Below, piece by piece: positions 41,837-50,343 of a stretch of DNA of 64,000 nt. Made by a program: the position numbers and the translations under genes. Position 1 is the first letter of the stretch. Every line of letters begins with the position of its first letter. Under the pieces are notes generated by a model. It worked only from the letters and a program-made list of their open reading frames with translations, did not search any database and had not been told where the DNA came from. The DNA comes from Gaetbulibacter_B jejuensis (lineage in GTDB: Bacteria > Bacteroidota > Bacteroidia > Flavobacteriales > Flavobacteriaceae): NCBI RefSeq assembly GCF_039524015.1, contig NZ_BAAAGF010000004.1:310001-374000 (forward strand), given 5' to 3'.

Positions 41837-42697
41837 ATGATAAGCGAAGCTCAATTCCATAAAGAAATAGAAATAATTATTACCAATGCCATAAGAGAAG
41901 ATGTTGGTGATGGTGACCATAGCTCACTAGCATGTATTCCACTTACAGCTAAAGGAAAAGCTAAACTACTGGTTAAAGATAATGGGATAATAGCTGGTGT
42001 AGAGTTTGCGAAACTTATATTTAAGCATGTAGATAAAAACTTAAAAGTGCAAACATTTATCAACGATGGACGTAATGTAAAAAAGGGAGACATTGTGTTT
42101 TATGTTGAAGGGTCTTCGCAATCTATTTTAAAGGCAGAACGACTTGTGCTTAACTCTATGCAACGTATGAGTGCTATTGCAACCAAAACAAAACAGTTTG
42201 TAGACTTACTTGAAGGTACAGGAACCAAAATTTTAGATACTCGAAAAACAACACCAGGAATTAGAGCTCTTGAAAAATGGGCTGTAAAAATTGGTGGAGG
42301 TGAAAACCATAGGTTTGCTCTTTATGACATGATTATGCTTAAGGATAACCATATTGATTTTGCAGGAGGAATTACTAAAGCTATAGAAAAAACCAAGCAA
42401 TATTTAGAAGACACAGGAAGAGATTTAAAAATAATTGTTGAAGCTAGAAATCTTGATGAAATTAAAGAAATCTTGCAAAGTGATGGTGTTTACCGAATTT
42501 TGATTGACAACTTTAATTTTGAAGACACTAAAAAAGCTGTAAAGCTAATAGGAGATAAATGTTTAACAGAATCTTCTGGTGGTATCAACGAAAAAACTGT
42601 TAGGCAATATGCACTTTGTGGTGTTAATTATATTTCATCAGGCGCATTGACGCACTCAGTTTATAACATGGATTTAAGTTTAAAAGCAGTAGAGTAA
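41837..42697 (+). CDS. nadC: Nicotinate-nucleotide pyrophosphorylase (carboxylating)
   Basis: 286 residues. It converts quinolinate and PRPP to nicotinate mononucleotide in de novo NAD synthesis. Family signatures: NSMQRMSAIATKTKQFVDLL, TRKTTPGIRALEKWAVKIGGGENHRFALYDMIMLKDNHI and the C-terminal SSGGINEKTVRQYA and YISSGALTHSV. Length matches (297 in E. coli). Followed 24 bp later by the YihY-like gene, probably co-transcribed. Confidence 0.97.
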   Translation: MISEAQFHKEIEIIITNAIREDVGDGDHSSLACIPLTAKGKAKLLVKDNGIIAGVEFAKLIFKHVDKNLKVQTFINDGRNVKKGDIVFYVEGSSQSILKAERLVLNSMQRMSAIATKTKQFVDLLEGTGTKILDTRKTTPGIRALEKWAVKIGGGENHRFALYDMIMLKDNHIDFAGGITKAIEKTKQYLEDTGRDLKIIVEARNLDEIKEILQSDGVYRILIDNFNFEDTKKAVKLIGDKCLTESSGGINEKTVRQYALCGVNYISSGALTHSVYNMDLSLKAVE

Positions 42698-42721
42698 GAT
42701 AATAATCTTAAATAGCAAAAC

Positions 42722-43675
42722 GTGACCAAACCCATTGAAGATAAACTTGAAAAGTTACCAGTAATCAACCTGCTTGTTAGGTTTTTAAAACAGATAAAAT
42801 TGCCAGGTCTTGAAGGCTTATCTGTTTATGATTTGATGGAGCTTTACTTTATGGGAATTGTTAAAGGCGCTCTAACAACAAGAGCAAGTGCAATTGCTTT
42901 TAGTTTTTTTACTGCTATTTTCCCGTTTTTACTGTTTGTCATTATTGTAATTCCATACATTCCTATTGACGATTTTCAAATTAAGTTTGAGCAGTTTCTA
43001 AATTCGTTTTTACCTCCTCAAACATCAGATTTTTTCTTCTCAAATATTTTTGAAAACATTAGCGGAAGTGGAGGAGCAGGTTTGTTATCATCGGTTTTTT
43101 TATTGTCTATGTTACTAATGGCAAATGGCGTAAATGCAGTGTTTTCTGGTTTTGAAAATTCTTATCATGAACAACTCACAAGAAATGTGTTTCAGCAATA
43201 CCTCTACGCACTAGGGATTGCTTTAATCTTAGCATTTTTAGTACTGCTAACCGTTGCGGTGTTTGGATACTTTCAAATTTATGTGATACAACCCATATAC
43301 CAAGGCATTACAGGTAAAGATGTCTTAGAGAGTGACTCAGGTTTGGGATGGATTGTGTTTGCAAAATACATGTTTTTTGTTTTAATGGTGTATTTAGCAA
43401 CAGCTACTTTGTACTATTTTGGAACTAAAGAAGGTAGAAAATCTCGTTTCTTCTCGATAGGCGCATTATTAACCACTTTATTAATAATATCAACGTCTTA
43501 CCTTTTTGGTATTTACATAAATAACTTTTCGCAATACAATGAACTCTATGGTTCTATTGGAGCTTTGTTAATACTGTTATTGTATTTATGGTTAAATTCT
43601 AATATTTTATTATTGGGTTATGAACTTAATGCTTCCCTACATGTGTTGAGAAAGTACAACATTAAAAATGATTAA
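42722..43675 (+). CDS. YihY/BrkB-family inner membrane protein
   Basis: 317 residues with six predicted membrane helices and the family hallmarks MGIVKGALTTRASAIAFSFFTAIFPFLLF and SIGALLILLLYLWLNSNILLLGYELNA. A GTG start at 42722 is used (protein begins TKPIEDK after Met). The molecular role of the family is unsettled; transporter functions have been proposed. It lies between nadC and priA, with priA having its own promoter. Confidence 0.9.
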   Translation: MTKPIEDKLEKLPVINLLVRFLKQIKLPGLEGLSVYDLMELYFMGIVKGALTTRASAIAFSFFTAIFPFLLFVIIVIPYIPIDDFQIKFEQFLNSFLPPQTSDFFFSNIFENISGSGGAGLLSSVFLLSMLLMANGVNAVFSGFENSYHEQLTRNVFQQYLYALGIALILAFLVLLTVAVFGYFQIYVIQPIYQGITGKDVLESDSGLGWIVFAKYMFFVLMVYLATATLYYFGTKEGRKSRFFSIGALLTTLLIISTSYLFGIYINNFSQYNELYGSIGALLILLLYLWLNSNILLLGYELNASLHVLRKYNIKND

Positions 43676-43718
43676 CTAAAGTGTTTTAAAAATAAGTGTT
43701 TATTTTCAGTAAACAGTT

Positions 43719-43726
43719 TACCTTTG
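43719..43726 (+). promoter_or_regulatory. -7 box of priA, abutting the start codon
   Basis: TACCTTTG ends 4 bp before the priA ATG at 43731, so the predicted transcript start is at or beside the start codon. This suggests leaderless translation. Confidence 0.55.
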
Positions 43727-43730
43727 GCTT

Positions 43731-46184
43731 ATGCCAAATTTTATAGACGTCATACTTCCAATTCCTTTAGAAAAACTATTTACGTATAGTATTACTGAAG
43801 CCGAAGCCAATTTTTTAAAGCCTGGTATGCGTGTGTCTGTGCCTTTTGGTAAATCTAAAATTTACACAGCTATAGTGCATAGTGTTCACAATATTGCTCC
43901 AGTGGTTTATGAGGCTAAAGACATTCATCAAATACTCGATGAAACACCTGTAGTTATGCAAACTCAATTACAACATTGGCATTGGATTTCTAGATATTAT
44001 ATGTGTTCGGTAGGTGAAGTTATGCGTGCAGCATTACCAAGTGCATTTTTGTTGGAAAGTGAAACTATAATCACAAAAAATAAAGATAGGGTTGTTAATG
44101 ATGAAGACTTAAAAGACGATGAGTTTTTGGTTTATGAGGCTTTACATCATCAGTCATCATTAAAGATTCAGGATTTGATGTCTATTTTAGATAAAAAAAA
44201 TGTACTTCCTGTTATAAAGCGTTTACTCGAAAAAAATGCAATTACTGTTGAAGAAGAAATTTATGAAAAGTACAAGCCTAAACTAGTTCGTTATGTAAAA
44301 TTACATTCTAGTTTTTCTTCAGAAAAAGCACTTCAAAATTTGCTAGAAGAATTAGGAAGAGCGCGCAAACAAAAAGAAGTTGTGTTAGCCTTGTTTTCAA
44401 TTTCTGCACAAACCAAAAAGCCAGTTAAAGTTTCAGATTTAACCAATCAAAGTGGCGCGTCTTCAACTATTGTAAAAGCTTTAATAGATAAAGATATTCT
44501 CGAAGAGTATTTTATTCAAACCGATAGAGTACAATATGAAGGTGAAGAAAATGAAAGCTCAAAACAATTAAACGAACACCAGGAAAAAGCGTTAGAACAA
44601 ATAGAACAGTCTTTTCAAAGCCAAAATATAACACTGTTGCATGGTGTAACTTCTTCAGGTAAAACTGAAATTTATGTCAAGCTCATTGAAGAGGTTTTAA
44701 AACAAAACAAACAAGTATTGTATTTGTTGCCAGAAATTGCTTTAACAACCCAACTGGTAAATAGGCTGCAAAACTATTTTGGCGAACAAGTATCGGTATT
44801 TCACTCCAAGTATTCGGTTAACGAGCGTGTTGAGGTGTGGAATAATATGTTAGACAATTCACCAAAAGCACAAGTAATTTTAGGAGCTCGGTCTTCGGTA
44901 TTGCTACCATTTCATAATCTAGGATTAATTATCGTAGATGAAGAACACGAGCAATCCTATAAACAATTTGATCCTGCGCCAAGGTATCATGCAAGAGATA
45001 CAGCTATTGTTTTGGCAAACATGTTTAAAGCAAAAACACTTCTAGGTTCAGCAACACCAAGTCTGGAGAGCTATTACAATGCAATGCAAAATAAGTATGG
45101 TTTTGTAGAGCTGAATCAGCGTTACAATAATGTGATGATGCCAGATGTTGAGCTAATCGATATTAAAGATAAGCACAAAAGAAAGCGTATGAATGGTCAT
45201 TTTAGTGATAGAATGATTGAAGAAATGACCGAAACGCTTGAAGAAGGTCATCAAATTATATTGTTTCAAAACCGAAGAGGGTTTTCTCCAATTGTTGAGT
45301 GTAATACCTGTGGGCATTCACCACAATGTCCAAACTGTGACGTGAGTTTAACCTTTCACCAATATAAAAATGAATTACGTTGTCATTACTGTGGCTATCA
45401 CATGGCAATGCAGCAGCAATGTCAAGCTTGTGGAAGTGTAGAAATTGATAGTAAAGGATTTGGCACTGAGCAAGTAGAAGAAGAGGTGAAAGCGTTGTTT
45501 CCTAACCATAAAGTAGCTCGTATGGATTTGGATACAACCAGAGGAAAATATGGTTATGAAAAAATAATTACAGCTTTAGAGCAACAGGAAATAGATATTT
45601 TGGTAGGAACACAAATGCTTACCAAAGGATTGGATTTTAGAAATGTAAAGCTTGTAGGAATCATGAATGCTGATAATATGCTTAATTTTCCTGATTTTAG
45701 AGCGCATGAGCGCAGTTTTCAATTAATGTTACAAGTTGCAGGTAGAGCAGGAAGAACCGATAAGCGAGGAAAAGTACTCATTCAAACTTATAATCCTTAT
45801 CATCGTATTTTACAGCAAGTCTCTACCAATAATTATGTGGAGATGTTTAATGAGCAAATGAATGATAGACATAATTATAAATATCCACCATTGTATAGGC
45901 TTATTAAAATTACACTGAAGCATAGAGATTTTAATAAAGTCAATTTTGCAGCCGACTGGTATACAAAATCATTACGACAAGTTTTTAGGGATAATGTGTT
46001 AGGGCCTGAGTTTCCTCCTGTGTCTAGGATTAGAAATTTATATCATAAAAACATTTTGGTGAAAATACCACCAAAACAGTCACTATCAAAAACTAAAGAA
46101 GCTATTATTAAAATTAATAATAGCTTCCAAAGTGTTAAAGATTTTAGACCTGTAAGAGTAGTTTTAAATGTCGATAATTATTAA
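43731..46184 (+). CDS. priA: Primosomal protein N' (replication restart helicase)
   Basis: 817 residues. It reloads the replicative helicase at stalled forks. Features: an N-terminal DNA-binding domain (FIDVILPIPLEKLFTYS), Walker A GVTSSGKTEIY, Walker B/DEAH-like IIVDEEHEQSYK, the motif GSATPSLES, and zinc-binding Cys pairs (CNTCGHSPQCPNCD and CHYCG...CQACG) around residues 528-566. Motif VI AGRAGR is present. Length slightly exceeds E. coli PriA (732). Converges on the LytTR regulator gene with a 3-bp gap. Confidence 0.96.
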   Translation: MPNFIDVILPIPLEKLFTYSITEAEANFLKPGMRVSVPFGKSKIYTAIVHSVHNIAPVVYEAKDIHQILDETPVVMQTQLQHWHWISRYYMCSVGEVMRAALPSAFLLESETIITKNKDRVVNDEDLKDDEFLVYEALHHQSSLKIQDLMSILDKKNVLPVIKRLLEKNAITVEEEIYEKYKPKLVRYVKLHSSFSSEKALQNLLEELGRARKQKEVVLALFSISAQTKKPVKVSDLTNQSGASSTIVKALIDKDILEEYFIQTDRVQYEGEENESSKQLNEHQEKALEQIEQSFQSQNITLLHGVTSSGKTEIYVKLIEEVLKQNKQVLYLLPEIALTTQLVNRLQNYFGEQVSVFHSKYSVNERVEVWNNMLDNSPKAQVILGARSSVLLPFHNLGLIIVDEEHEQSYKQFDPAPRYHARDTAIVLANMFKAKTLLGSATPSLESYYNAMQNKYGFVELNQRYNNVMMPDVELIDIKDKHKRKRMNGHFSDRMIEEMTETLEEGHQIILFQNRRGFSPIVECNTCGHSPQCPNCDVSLTFHQYKNELRCHYCGYHMAMQQQCQACGSVEIDSKGFGTEQVEEEVKALFPNHKVARMDLDTTRGKYGYEKIITALEQQEIDILVGTQMLTKGLDFRNVKLVGIMNADNMLNFPDFRAHERSFQLMLQVAGRAGRTDKRGKVLIQTYNPYHRILQQVSTNNYVEMFNEQMNDRHNYKYPPLYRLIKITLKHRDFNKVNFAADWYTKSLRQVFRDNVLGPEFPPVSRIRNLYHKNILVKIPPKQSLSKTKEAIIKINNSFQSVKDFRPVRVVLNVDNY

Positions 46185-46187
46185 AGT

Positions 46188-46883
46188 TTAAATGTTGTTT
46201 AACGCATCAACAAGTTGTGTCTTTTTATTTCTACTTAAAGGAATTTCATAAGCTCCAACTTCAACATTCTTACTGTTAAATCGGTCTACTTTGTCAAGAT
46301 TTACGATATACGATTTATGAATTCTTAAAAACTTACCTTCAGGTAGTTCTTTTTCAAAAGCTTTCATTGTAGATAATACTACTAAGCTATTTTCTTCGGT
46401 TACTAATTTTACATAGTCACCAAGAGCTTCAATCCATTTTATATCTTTAATGTATACCTTACGTTTTTTAAGGTTACTTTTAACAAAGATGTGCTCGCCA
46501 TCAGTTTCATTAAAATCTAGCTTTAATTTATGCTGTTCTAATGCTTTTTCAACAGAAGTGTTAAAACGTTCTCTAGTGATTGGTTTTTGCAGATAATCAG
46601 TAGCATCATAATTGAAAGCCTTAAATGCGTATTCTGTTTTTCCTGTAACGAAAATAATTTGGGGTTTGTTGTTAAGTACGTCTAAAAGTTCAAAACCATT
46701 TAAAACAGGCATTTCAATATCTAAAAAGATAAGGTCTACCTTATGAGTATTTAATCCGTTTTTTGTTTCTAAAGCACTACTATATTCTGCAATAAGGTTA
46801 AGTGAGGAGTGGTTCTCAATTAACTTTACAATAGATAATCGTTGGATTGCAGAATCATCAACTACTACACAATTTAAAGTCAT
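46188..46883 (-). CDS. LytTR-family response regulator (orphan)
   Basis: 231 residues from the ATG at 46883. A longer frame starts at 46952, but that would cross the promoter region and add a non-homologous N-terminus. Receiver domain at about 1-120: Asp9-Asp10, phosphoacceptor Asp55 in FLDIEMP, Thr80 and Lys100. The LytTR DNA-binding domain is at about 135-231 (HIFVKSNLKKRKVYIKDIKWIEALGDYVKL, FLRIHKSYIVNLDKV). No histidine kinase gene is adjacent, so its partner is elsewhere. A tandem octamer motif lies 49 bp upstream of its start and recurs before three T9SS surface-protein genes. Confidence 0.92.
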   Translation of the reverse strand: MTLNCVVVDDSAIQRLSIVKLIENHSSLNLIAEYSSALETKNGLNTHKVDLIFLDIEMPVLNGFELLDVLNNKPQIIFVTGKTEYAFKAFNYDATDYLQKPITRERFNTSVEKALEQHKLKLDFNETDGEHIFVKSNLKKRKVYIKDIKWIEALGDYVKLVTEENSLVVLSTMKAFEKELPEGKFLRIHKSYIVNLDKVDRFNSKNVEVGAYEIPLSRNKKTQLVDALNNI

Positions 46884-46914
46884 AACATTATTATATTTTA
46901 GGTTAAGATATCGA

Positions 46915-46922
46915 CAATAGTA
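46915..46922 (-). promoter_or_regulatory. Probable -7 box of the LytTR gene
   Basis: On the minus strand TACTATTG, one mismatch to TAnnTTTG. It lies 31 bp before the start codon and 10 bp from the tandem motif at 46933. Confidence 0.45.
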
Positions 46923-46932
46923 CGAAAAATTC

Positions 46933-46960
46933 GGATAAAAACCAAAAAACATCGGTAAAG
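46933..46960 (-). promoter_or_regulatory. Tandem octamer motif upstream of the LytTR gene
   Basis: In plus-strand reading: octamer GGATAAAA (46933-46940), a 12-bp A-rich spacer, octamer CGGTAAAG (46953-46960). Same layout and 20-bp period as the motifs at 58375, 61079 and 62034. Autoregulation by the LytTR protein is inferred. Confidence 0.55.
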
Positions 46961-47020
46961 TGTTTCTTTTAACAAAATTTTAACACTATTACGATAACTG
47001 CATTTTTCCTTTCAAAAATG

Positions 47021-47051
47021 TTGCCAGAATTAGAAATAATAGTTATTTTTG
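47021..47051 (+). promoter_or_regulatory. Promoter of the rpsF-rpsR-rplI operon
   Basis: TTG at 47021-47023 and TATTTTTG at 47044-47051 with 20 bp between match the -33/-7 pattern. The transcript start is inferred near 47057, giving a short leader of about 26 nt. Confidence 0.72.
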
Positions 47052-47082
47052 CACCCATTTTTAATTATAAAATTATATTTAT

Positions 47083-47421
47083 ATGAACCATTATGAAACT
47101 GTTTTCATCTTAAATCCCGTTTTATCTGAGACTCAGATAAAGGAAACAGTACAGAAATACGAAGATTTTCTTGTTTCTAAAGGAGCGAAGATGATAGCCA
47201 AAGAAGATTGGGGCTTAAAAAAATTAGCTTACCCAATTCAAAACAAAAAAAGTGGATTTTACCACTTATTTGAGTACACTGTAGATGGCGAAGTAATTTC
47301 TCCGTTAGAATTAGAATTTAGACGTGATGAGCGTTTTATGCGTTATTTAACAGTGAAATTAGACAAGCATGCTATTGCTTGGGCTGAAAAGAGAAGAACT
47401 AGAAACAAACAAAAAGCGTAA
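47083..47421 (+). CDS. rpsF: 30S ribosomal protein S6
   Basis: 112 residues, bS6. The protein begins MNHYETVFILNPVLSETQIKE, with the family core GLKKLAYPIQNKKSGFYHLFEY and FRRDERFMRYLTVKLDKHA. It is part of the small-subunit platform and binds S18. First gene of a three-gene ribosomal operon (S6, S18, L9), 3 bp before rpsR. Confidence 0.97.
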   Translation: MNHYETVFILNPVLSETQIKETVQKYEDFLVSKGAKMIAKEDWGLKKLAYPIQNKKSGFYHLFEYTVDGEVISPLELEFRRDERFMRYLTVKLDKHAIAWAEKRRTRNKQKA

Positions 47422-47424
47422 ATT

Positions 47425-47721
47425 ATGTCTTCAATTGAACAACAAGCAAAAGGAAAAAAAGATGGAGAAATTAGATATTTAACTCCATTAAATATAGATA
47501 CCTCTAAAACGAAAAAATATTGTCGTTTTAAAAAGTCTGGAATCAAATACATCGATTATAAAGACCCAGATTTCTTATTAAGTTTTGTAAACGAGCAAGG
47601 TAAGTTATTACCAAGACGTTTAACAGGAACTTCTTTAAAATACCAAAGAAAAGTATCTGTAGCAGTAAAAAGAGCGCGTCACCTTGCGTTGATGCCTTAT
47701 GTAGCAGATTTATTAAAATAA
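47425..47721 (+). CDS. rpsR: 30S ribosomal protein S18
   Basis: 98 residues, bS18, with a flavobacterial N-terminal extension (MSSIEQQAKGKKDGEIRYL). The conserved core YCRFKKSGIKYIDYKDPDFLLSFVNEQGKLLPRRLTGTS and the basic C-terminus (KRARHLALMPYV) are clear. Pairs with S6 on the platform. Only 3 bp after rpsF and 12 bp before rplI. Confidence 0.97.
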   Translation: MSSIEQQAKGKKDGEIRYLTPLNIDTSKTKKYCRFKKSGIKYIDYKDPDFLLSFVNEQGKLLPRRLTGTSLKYQRKVSVAVKRARHLALMPYVADLLK

Positions 47722-47733
47722 AATAACATAACT

Positions 47734-48195
47734 ATGGAACTTATATTAAAACAAGACGTTGAAAATTTAGGATTTAAAGACGATATTGTAACAGTTAAGA
47801 ACGGTTATGGTAGAAACTTTTTGATTCCTCAAGGACATGCTGTTATGGCAACAGCTTCAGCTAAAAAAGTATTAGCTGAAACTTTAAAGCAAAGAGCTTT
47901 CAAAGAAAAGTCAATTATTGAAGAAGCTAACAAAACTGCAGAGTTACTTAAAGGATTAGAAATTAAAATCGCTGCTAAAGCTGGTGCTGGTGCAACTGCT
48001 GGTGATAAATTATTTGGTTCTATTACTAATATAGACCTTGCTAATGCTTTAAATAACCAAGGACATGCTATTGAAAAGAAATACATTTCTATCAATGGTG
48101 GTAACATCAAGCGTTTAGGTCAATACGAAGCTGTAATCAGACTTCACAGAGACGTAACTGTAGATTTACCGTTTGAAGTTGTAGCAGAAGCTTAA
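47734..48195 (+). CDS. rplI: 50S ribosomal protein L9
   Basis: 153 residues, bL9. The N-terminal MELILKQDVENLGFKDDIVTVKNGYGRNFLIPQG binds 23S rRNA; a long connecting helix (about 40-75) and the C-terminal domain (LFGSITNIDLANAL) follow. Length matches E. coli L9 (149). Last gene of the operon, followed by a terminator. Confidence 0.97.
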   Translation: MELILKQDVENLGFKDDIVTVKNGYGRNFLIPQGHAVMATASAKKVLAETLKQRAFKEKSIIEEANKTAELLKGLEIKIAAKAGAGATAGDKLFGSITNIDLANALNNQGHAIEKKYISINGGNIKRLGQYEAVIRLHRDVTVDLPFEVVAEA

Positions 48196-48215
48196 TATTC
48201 AAAAATAATATCTTT

Positions 48216-48245
48216 AAAAGCCTCAACTATGTTGGGGCTTTTTAA
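48216..48245 (+). terminator. Terminator of the rpsF-rpsR-rplI operon
   Basis: A 12-bp stem AAAAGCCTCAAC (48216-48227) with GTTGGGGCTTTT (48231-48242), one wobble pair, a 3-nt loop, then T residues. Located 20 bp after rplI. Confidence 0.88.
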
Positions 48246-48263
48246 TTACAAAAAACATTAGCA

Positions 48264-48737
48264 ATGAAATACGCTAGACTTACTAAAGAACAATTTGAAG
48301 AACTCCATAAAGAGTTTATAAACTTTTTAGCAACCCAATCTATCACTGCAGATGAATGGGCAGACATAAAGGTTAATAAACCTGAAGTAGCCGAACAAGA
48401 GTTAGATGTGTTTAGTGATTTGGTTTGGGAAGGTGTGTTGACTAAAGTTAATTACCTAGAGCATATATCGCCTCAGCAAATGCATTTGTTTCATCTTAAA
48501 GAGAACGAAATGGAACTAATTGCTATTAAAATTAAAAATGAGACTACTGACTTAACAACAAGCGAAGGTTTTGACTGGTTTAGAAACAACCTCTTGTCTG
48601 ATGATGTTGAGTTACTCACTGCAAAAAAGACTTATACTGAAGACAAAGCCTTAGATAAATTTAAATTAATACAACAAGGAGGCGTAATTACTAAAGGTGA
48701 TTTATATAGGTATTTCGAGAACCTAATAAAGAAGTAA
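48264..48737 (+). CDS. Conserved cytoplasmic protein (DUF6495-like)
   Basis: 157 residues, no signal peptide or membrane helix. The protein begins MKYARLTKEQFEELHKEFINFLATQSI and continues with DEWADIKVNKPEVAEQELDVFSDLVWEGVL. I believe it belongs to the flavobacterial family DUF6495, often found next to rplI. Mixed helix/strand, acidic. Function unknown. Downstream lies a heptamer tandem repeat. Confidence 0.72.
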   Translation: MKYARLTKEQFEELHKEFINFLATQSITADEWADIKVNKPEVAEQELDVFSDLVWEGVLTKVNYLEHISPQQMHLFHLKENEMELIAIKIKNETTDLTTSEGFDWFRNNLLSDDVELLTAKKTYTEDKALDKFKLIQQGGVITKGDLYRYFENLIKK

Positions 48738-48756
48738 ATAGATTTCTTTATTTTTC

Positions 48757-48805
48757 AGCTAACAGCTAACAGCTAACAGCTAACAGCTAACAGCTAACAG
48801 CTAAC
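48757..48805. repeat. Heptamer tandem repeat (7 x AGCTAAC)
   Basis: Seven exact copies of the 7-bp unit AGCTAAC, followed by a degenerate eighth (AGTTAAA). It occupies the 77-bp gap between the convergent DUF6495-like and permease genes and is not a CRISPR array because there are no spacers. Copy number may vary between strains through slippage. Confidence 0.92.
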
Positions 48806-48814
48806 AGTTAAAAA

Positions 48815-50056
48815 TTATTCATACCTCAAAGACTCTACAGGATCCAGTTTTGCTGCTTTAACAGCTGGTAGTAATCCTGAAACTATAGCTACAACAAATG
48901 CAATAGTGAATGCACTAAACATCGCTAACCAAGGTATAGCAAATTGAAATTTAGCTACTGTTGCTACTATCAACCCAATACACGTACCTAGAATAATACC
49001 TAAAATACCACCTAGTTGTCCAATGATAATGGCTTCCATAAAAAATTGAAACGCTATTGTTTTTCGTTTAGCACCTAAAGCTTTTCTAACTCCAATTTCA
49101 CGAGTACGCTCAGAAACCGAAACAAATAAAATATTCATTAGTGCTATTGATGACCCAAAAATGGTAACAATACTTATTATCCAAGCAGCCAAGTAAAGGT
49201 ATTTGGTCATTTCACCAATACGATTAATAAGGTCATCGCTACGTTCTATTCCAAAGTTATTCTCTTCAATAGGATTAAGACCTCTAATGTTTCTAAACAA
49301 TAAGATGGCTTCGTCTTGTGCACCTTGTAAGAAATCTTTTTTGTCAACTTTAACGCTTAAACCGTAATTAATATTAGGGCTAGTAAATATACTTCTTGCT
49401 TTTTGTAACGGAATGAGCATTCGTAAGTCTTGGTTGTTTCCAAATGTAGACCCTTTAGATTTTAGCACACCTATCACTTTAAATTTTGCACCTCTAACAC
49501 TTATGGTTTTGTTAATAGGGTTAACATCGCTTAATAGTGCTTTTTCTAAATCGCTACCAATAACACATACGTTGTTATTGTTGTGTACATCAAAATAATT
49601 TAAAGCTCTTCCTTTTTCTATTTCAAGACCCGAATTTTGGATGTAATGCTCATTAACACCTAAAACCGCTACTTCAGGATCTGTTTTTAAGTTTTCGTGT
49701 TTTGCTTCTGCAGTTGAAGTGCCAAAAAATGAAATAGACGTTCTGGTGTAAGGAAAATCATAAGCGTCTTCAAACGCCTTTACATCTCTATAACTAATAA
49801 TAGGGTTTATTTTTTGACGTTCGCCACCACTTTGTCGTTGTGCGTTAAACTCGTAACGCTGCAAGTTAAATGTGTTGGCTCCCATTGAAGAAAAATCACT
49901 AGAAATAGTATTCTCTAAAGCCGATACACTACTTAAAATACCTACCAAAGCCATAATACCAATACCAATAATAAGTATAGTTAAAATAGTACGTAGTAAC
50001 TGGGTTCTTATAGAGTCAAAAGCAATTTTTATATTCTCTTTAGCGAGTGAAAACAT
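48815..50056 (-). CDS. MacB-like ABC transporter permease
   Basis: 413 residues. An N-terminal membrane helix (about 20-42, LRTILTILIIGIGIMALVGIL), a periplasmic MacB_PCD domain (about 45-255), and three C-terminal helices within the FtsX domain (about 285-405). The conserved ERTREIGVRKALGAKRKTIAFQF region and the ending AAKLDPVESLRYE are family hallmarks. It would work with an ATPase and a periplasmic adaptor, neither of which is encoded here. The substrate is unknown. Confidence 0.9.
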   Translation of the reverse strand: MFSLAKENIKIAFDSIRTQLLRTILTILIIGIGIMALVGILSSVSALENTISSDFSSMGANTFNLQRYEFNAQRQSGGERQKINPIISYRDVKAFEDAYDFPYTRTSISFFGTSTAEAKHENLKTDPEVAVLGVNEHYIQNSGLEIEKGRALNYFDVHNNNNVCVIGSDLEKALLSDVNPINKTISVRGAKFKVIGVLKSKGSTFGNNQDLRMLIPLQKARSIFTSPNINYGLSVKVDKKDFLQGAQDEAILLFRNIRGLNPIEENNFGIERSDDLINRIGEMTKYLYLAAWIISIVTIFGSSIALMNILFVSVSERTREIGVRKALGAKRKTIAFQFFMEAIIIGQLGGILGIILGTCIGLIVATVAKFQFAIPWLAMFSAFTIAFVVAIVSGLLPAVKAAKLDPVESLRYE

Positions 50057-50137
50057 AAATTAAGATATCATGTAAAGGGTTATGTTATAGTATAAGACTA
50101 CAAAAGCACAATAAAGTTACTATAAATTTGAAATAAC

Positions 50138-50169
50138 TTGGCATTGCCTATAAAAATATAATATTTTTG
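50138..50169 (+). promoter_or_regulatory. Putative hisS promoter
   Basis: TTG at 50138-50140 and TATTTTTG at 50162-50169 with 21 bp between. It lies 174 bp before hisS and implies a long leader that contains repeat-like segments. The 287-bp gap upstream of hisS holds no gene. Confidence 0.5.
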
Positions 50170-50203
50170 TGCTGAATGAAATGAATTTACATGGATTTCA
50201 TCT

Positions 50204-50224
50204 GTCACACTGAGCCTGTCGAAG
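50204..50224. repeat. Dispersed-repeat fragment in the hisS leader
   Basis: The segment begins GTCACACTGAGCC and ends GTCGAAG. I recognise this as a sequence seen repeatedly between genes of Bacteroidota; only one copy is in this window. Probably a remnant of a larger palindromic element. Confidence 0.45.
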
Positions 50225-50319
50225 AGTTTGTTTACGCAAGCAGACACTAAATTATAAGGTAGAATTAGATGATTGTGCTCTAAATGACAATAATAATTAT
50301 AAAGTTTCACTAAAAAAGA

Positions 50320-50337
50320 TTTCTGCTTTCGCAGAAA
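50320..50337 (+). promoter_or_regulatory. Hairpin immediately upstream of hisS start
   Basis: A perfect 7-bp stem TTTCTGC / GCAGAAA with loop TTTC ends 6 bp before the ATG at 50344. It could hide the ribosome-binding region. It also resembles a common flavobacterial intergenic repeat (TTCCTGCTTTCGCAGGAA type). Confidence 0.5.
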
Positions 50338-50343
50338 GTTAAC

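Noticed and set aside
46884..46952. N-terminal extension of the LytTR regulator to 46952
   Set aside because: The extra 23 residues have no match to receiver domains and would overlap the -7 box and motif; ATG 46883 gives the standard N-terminus.
48757..48805. Tandem repeat as a CRISPR array
   Set aside because: The 7-bp units are directly adjacent with no spacers and there are no cas genes.
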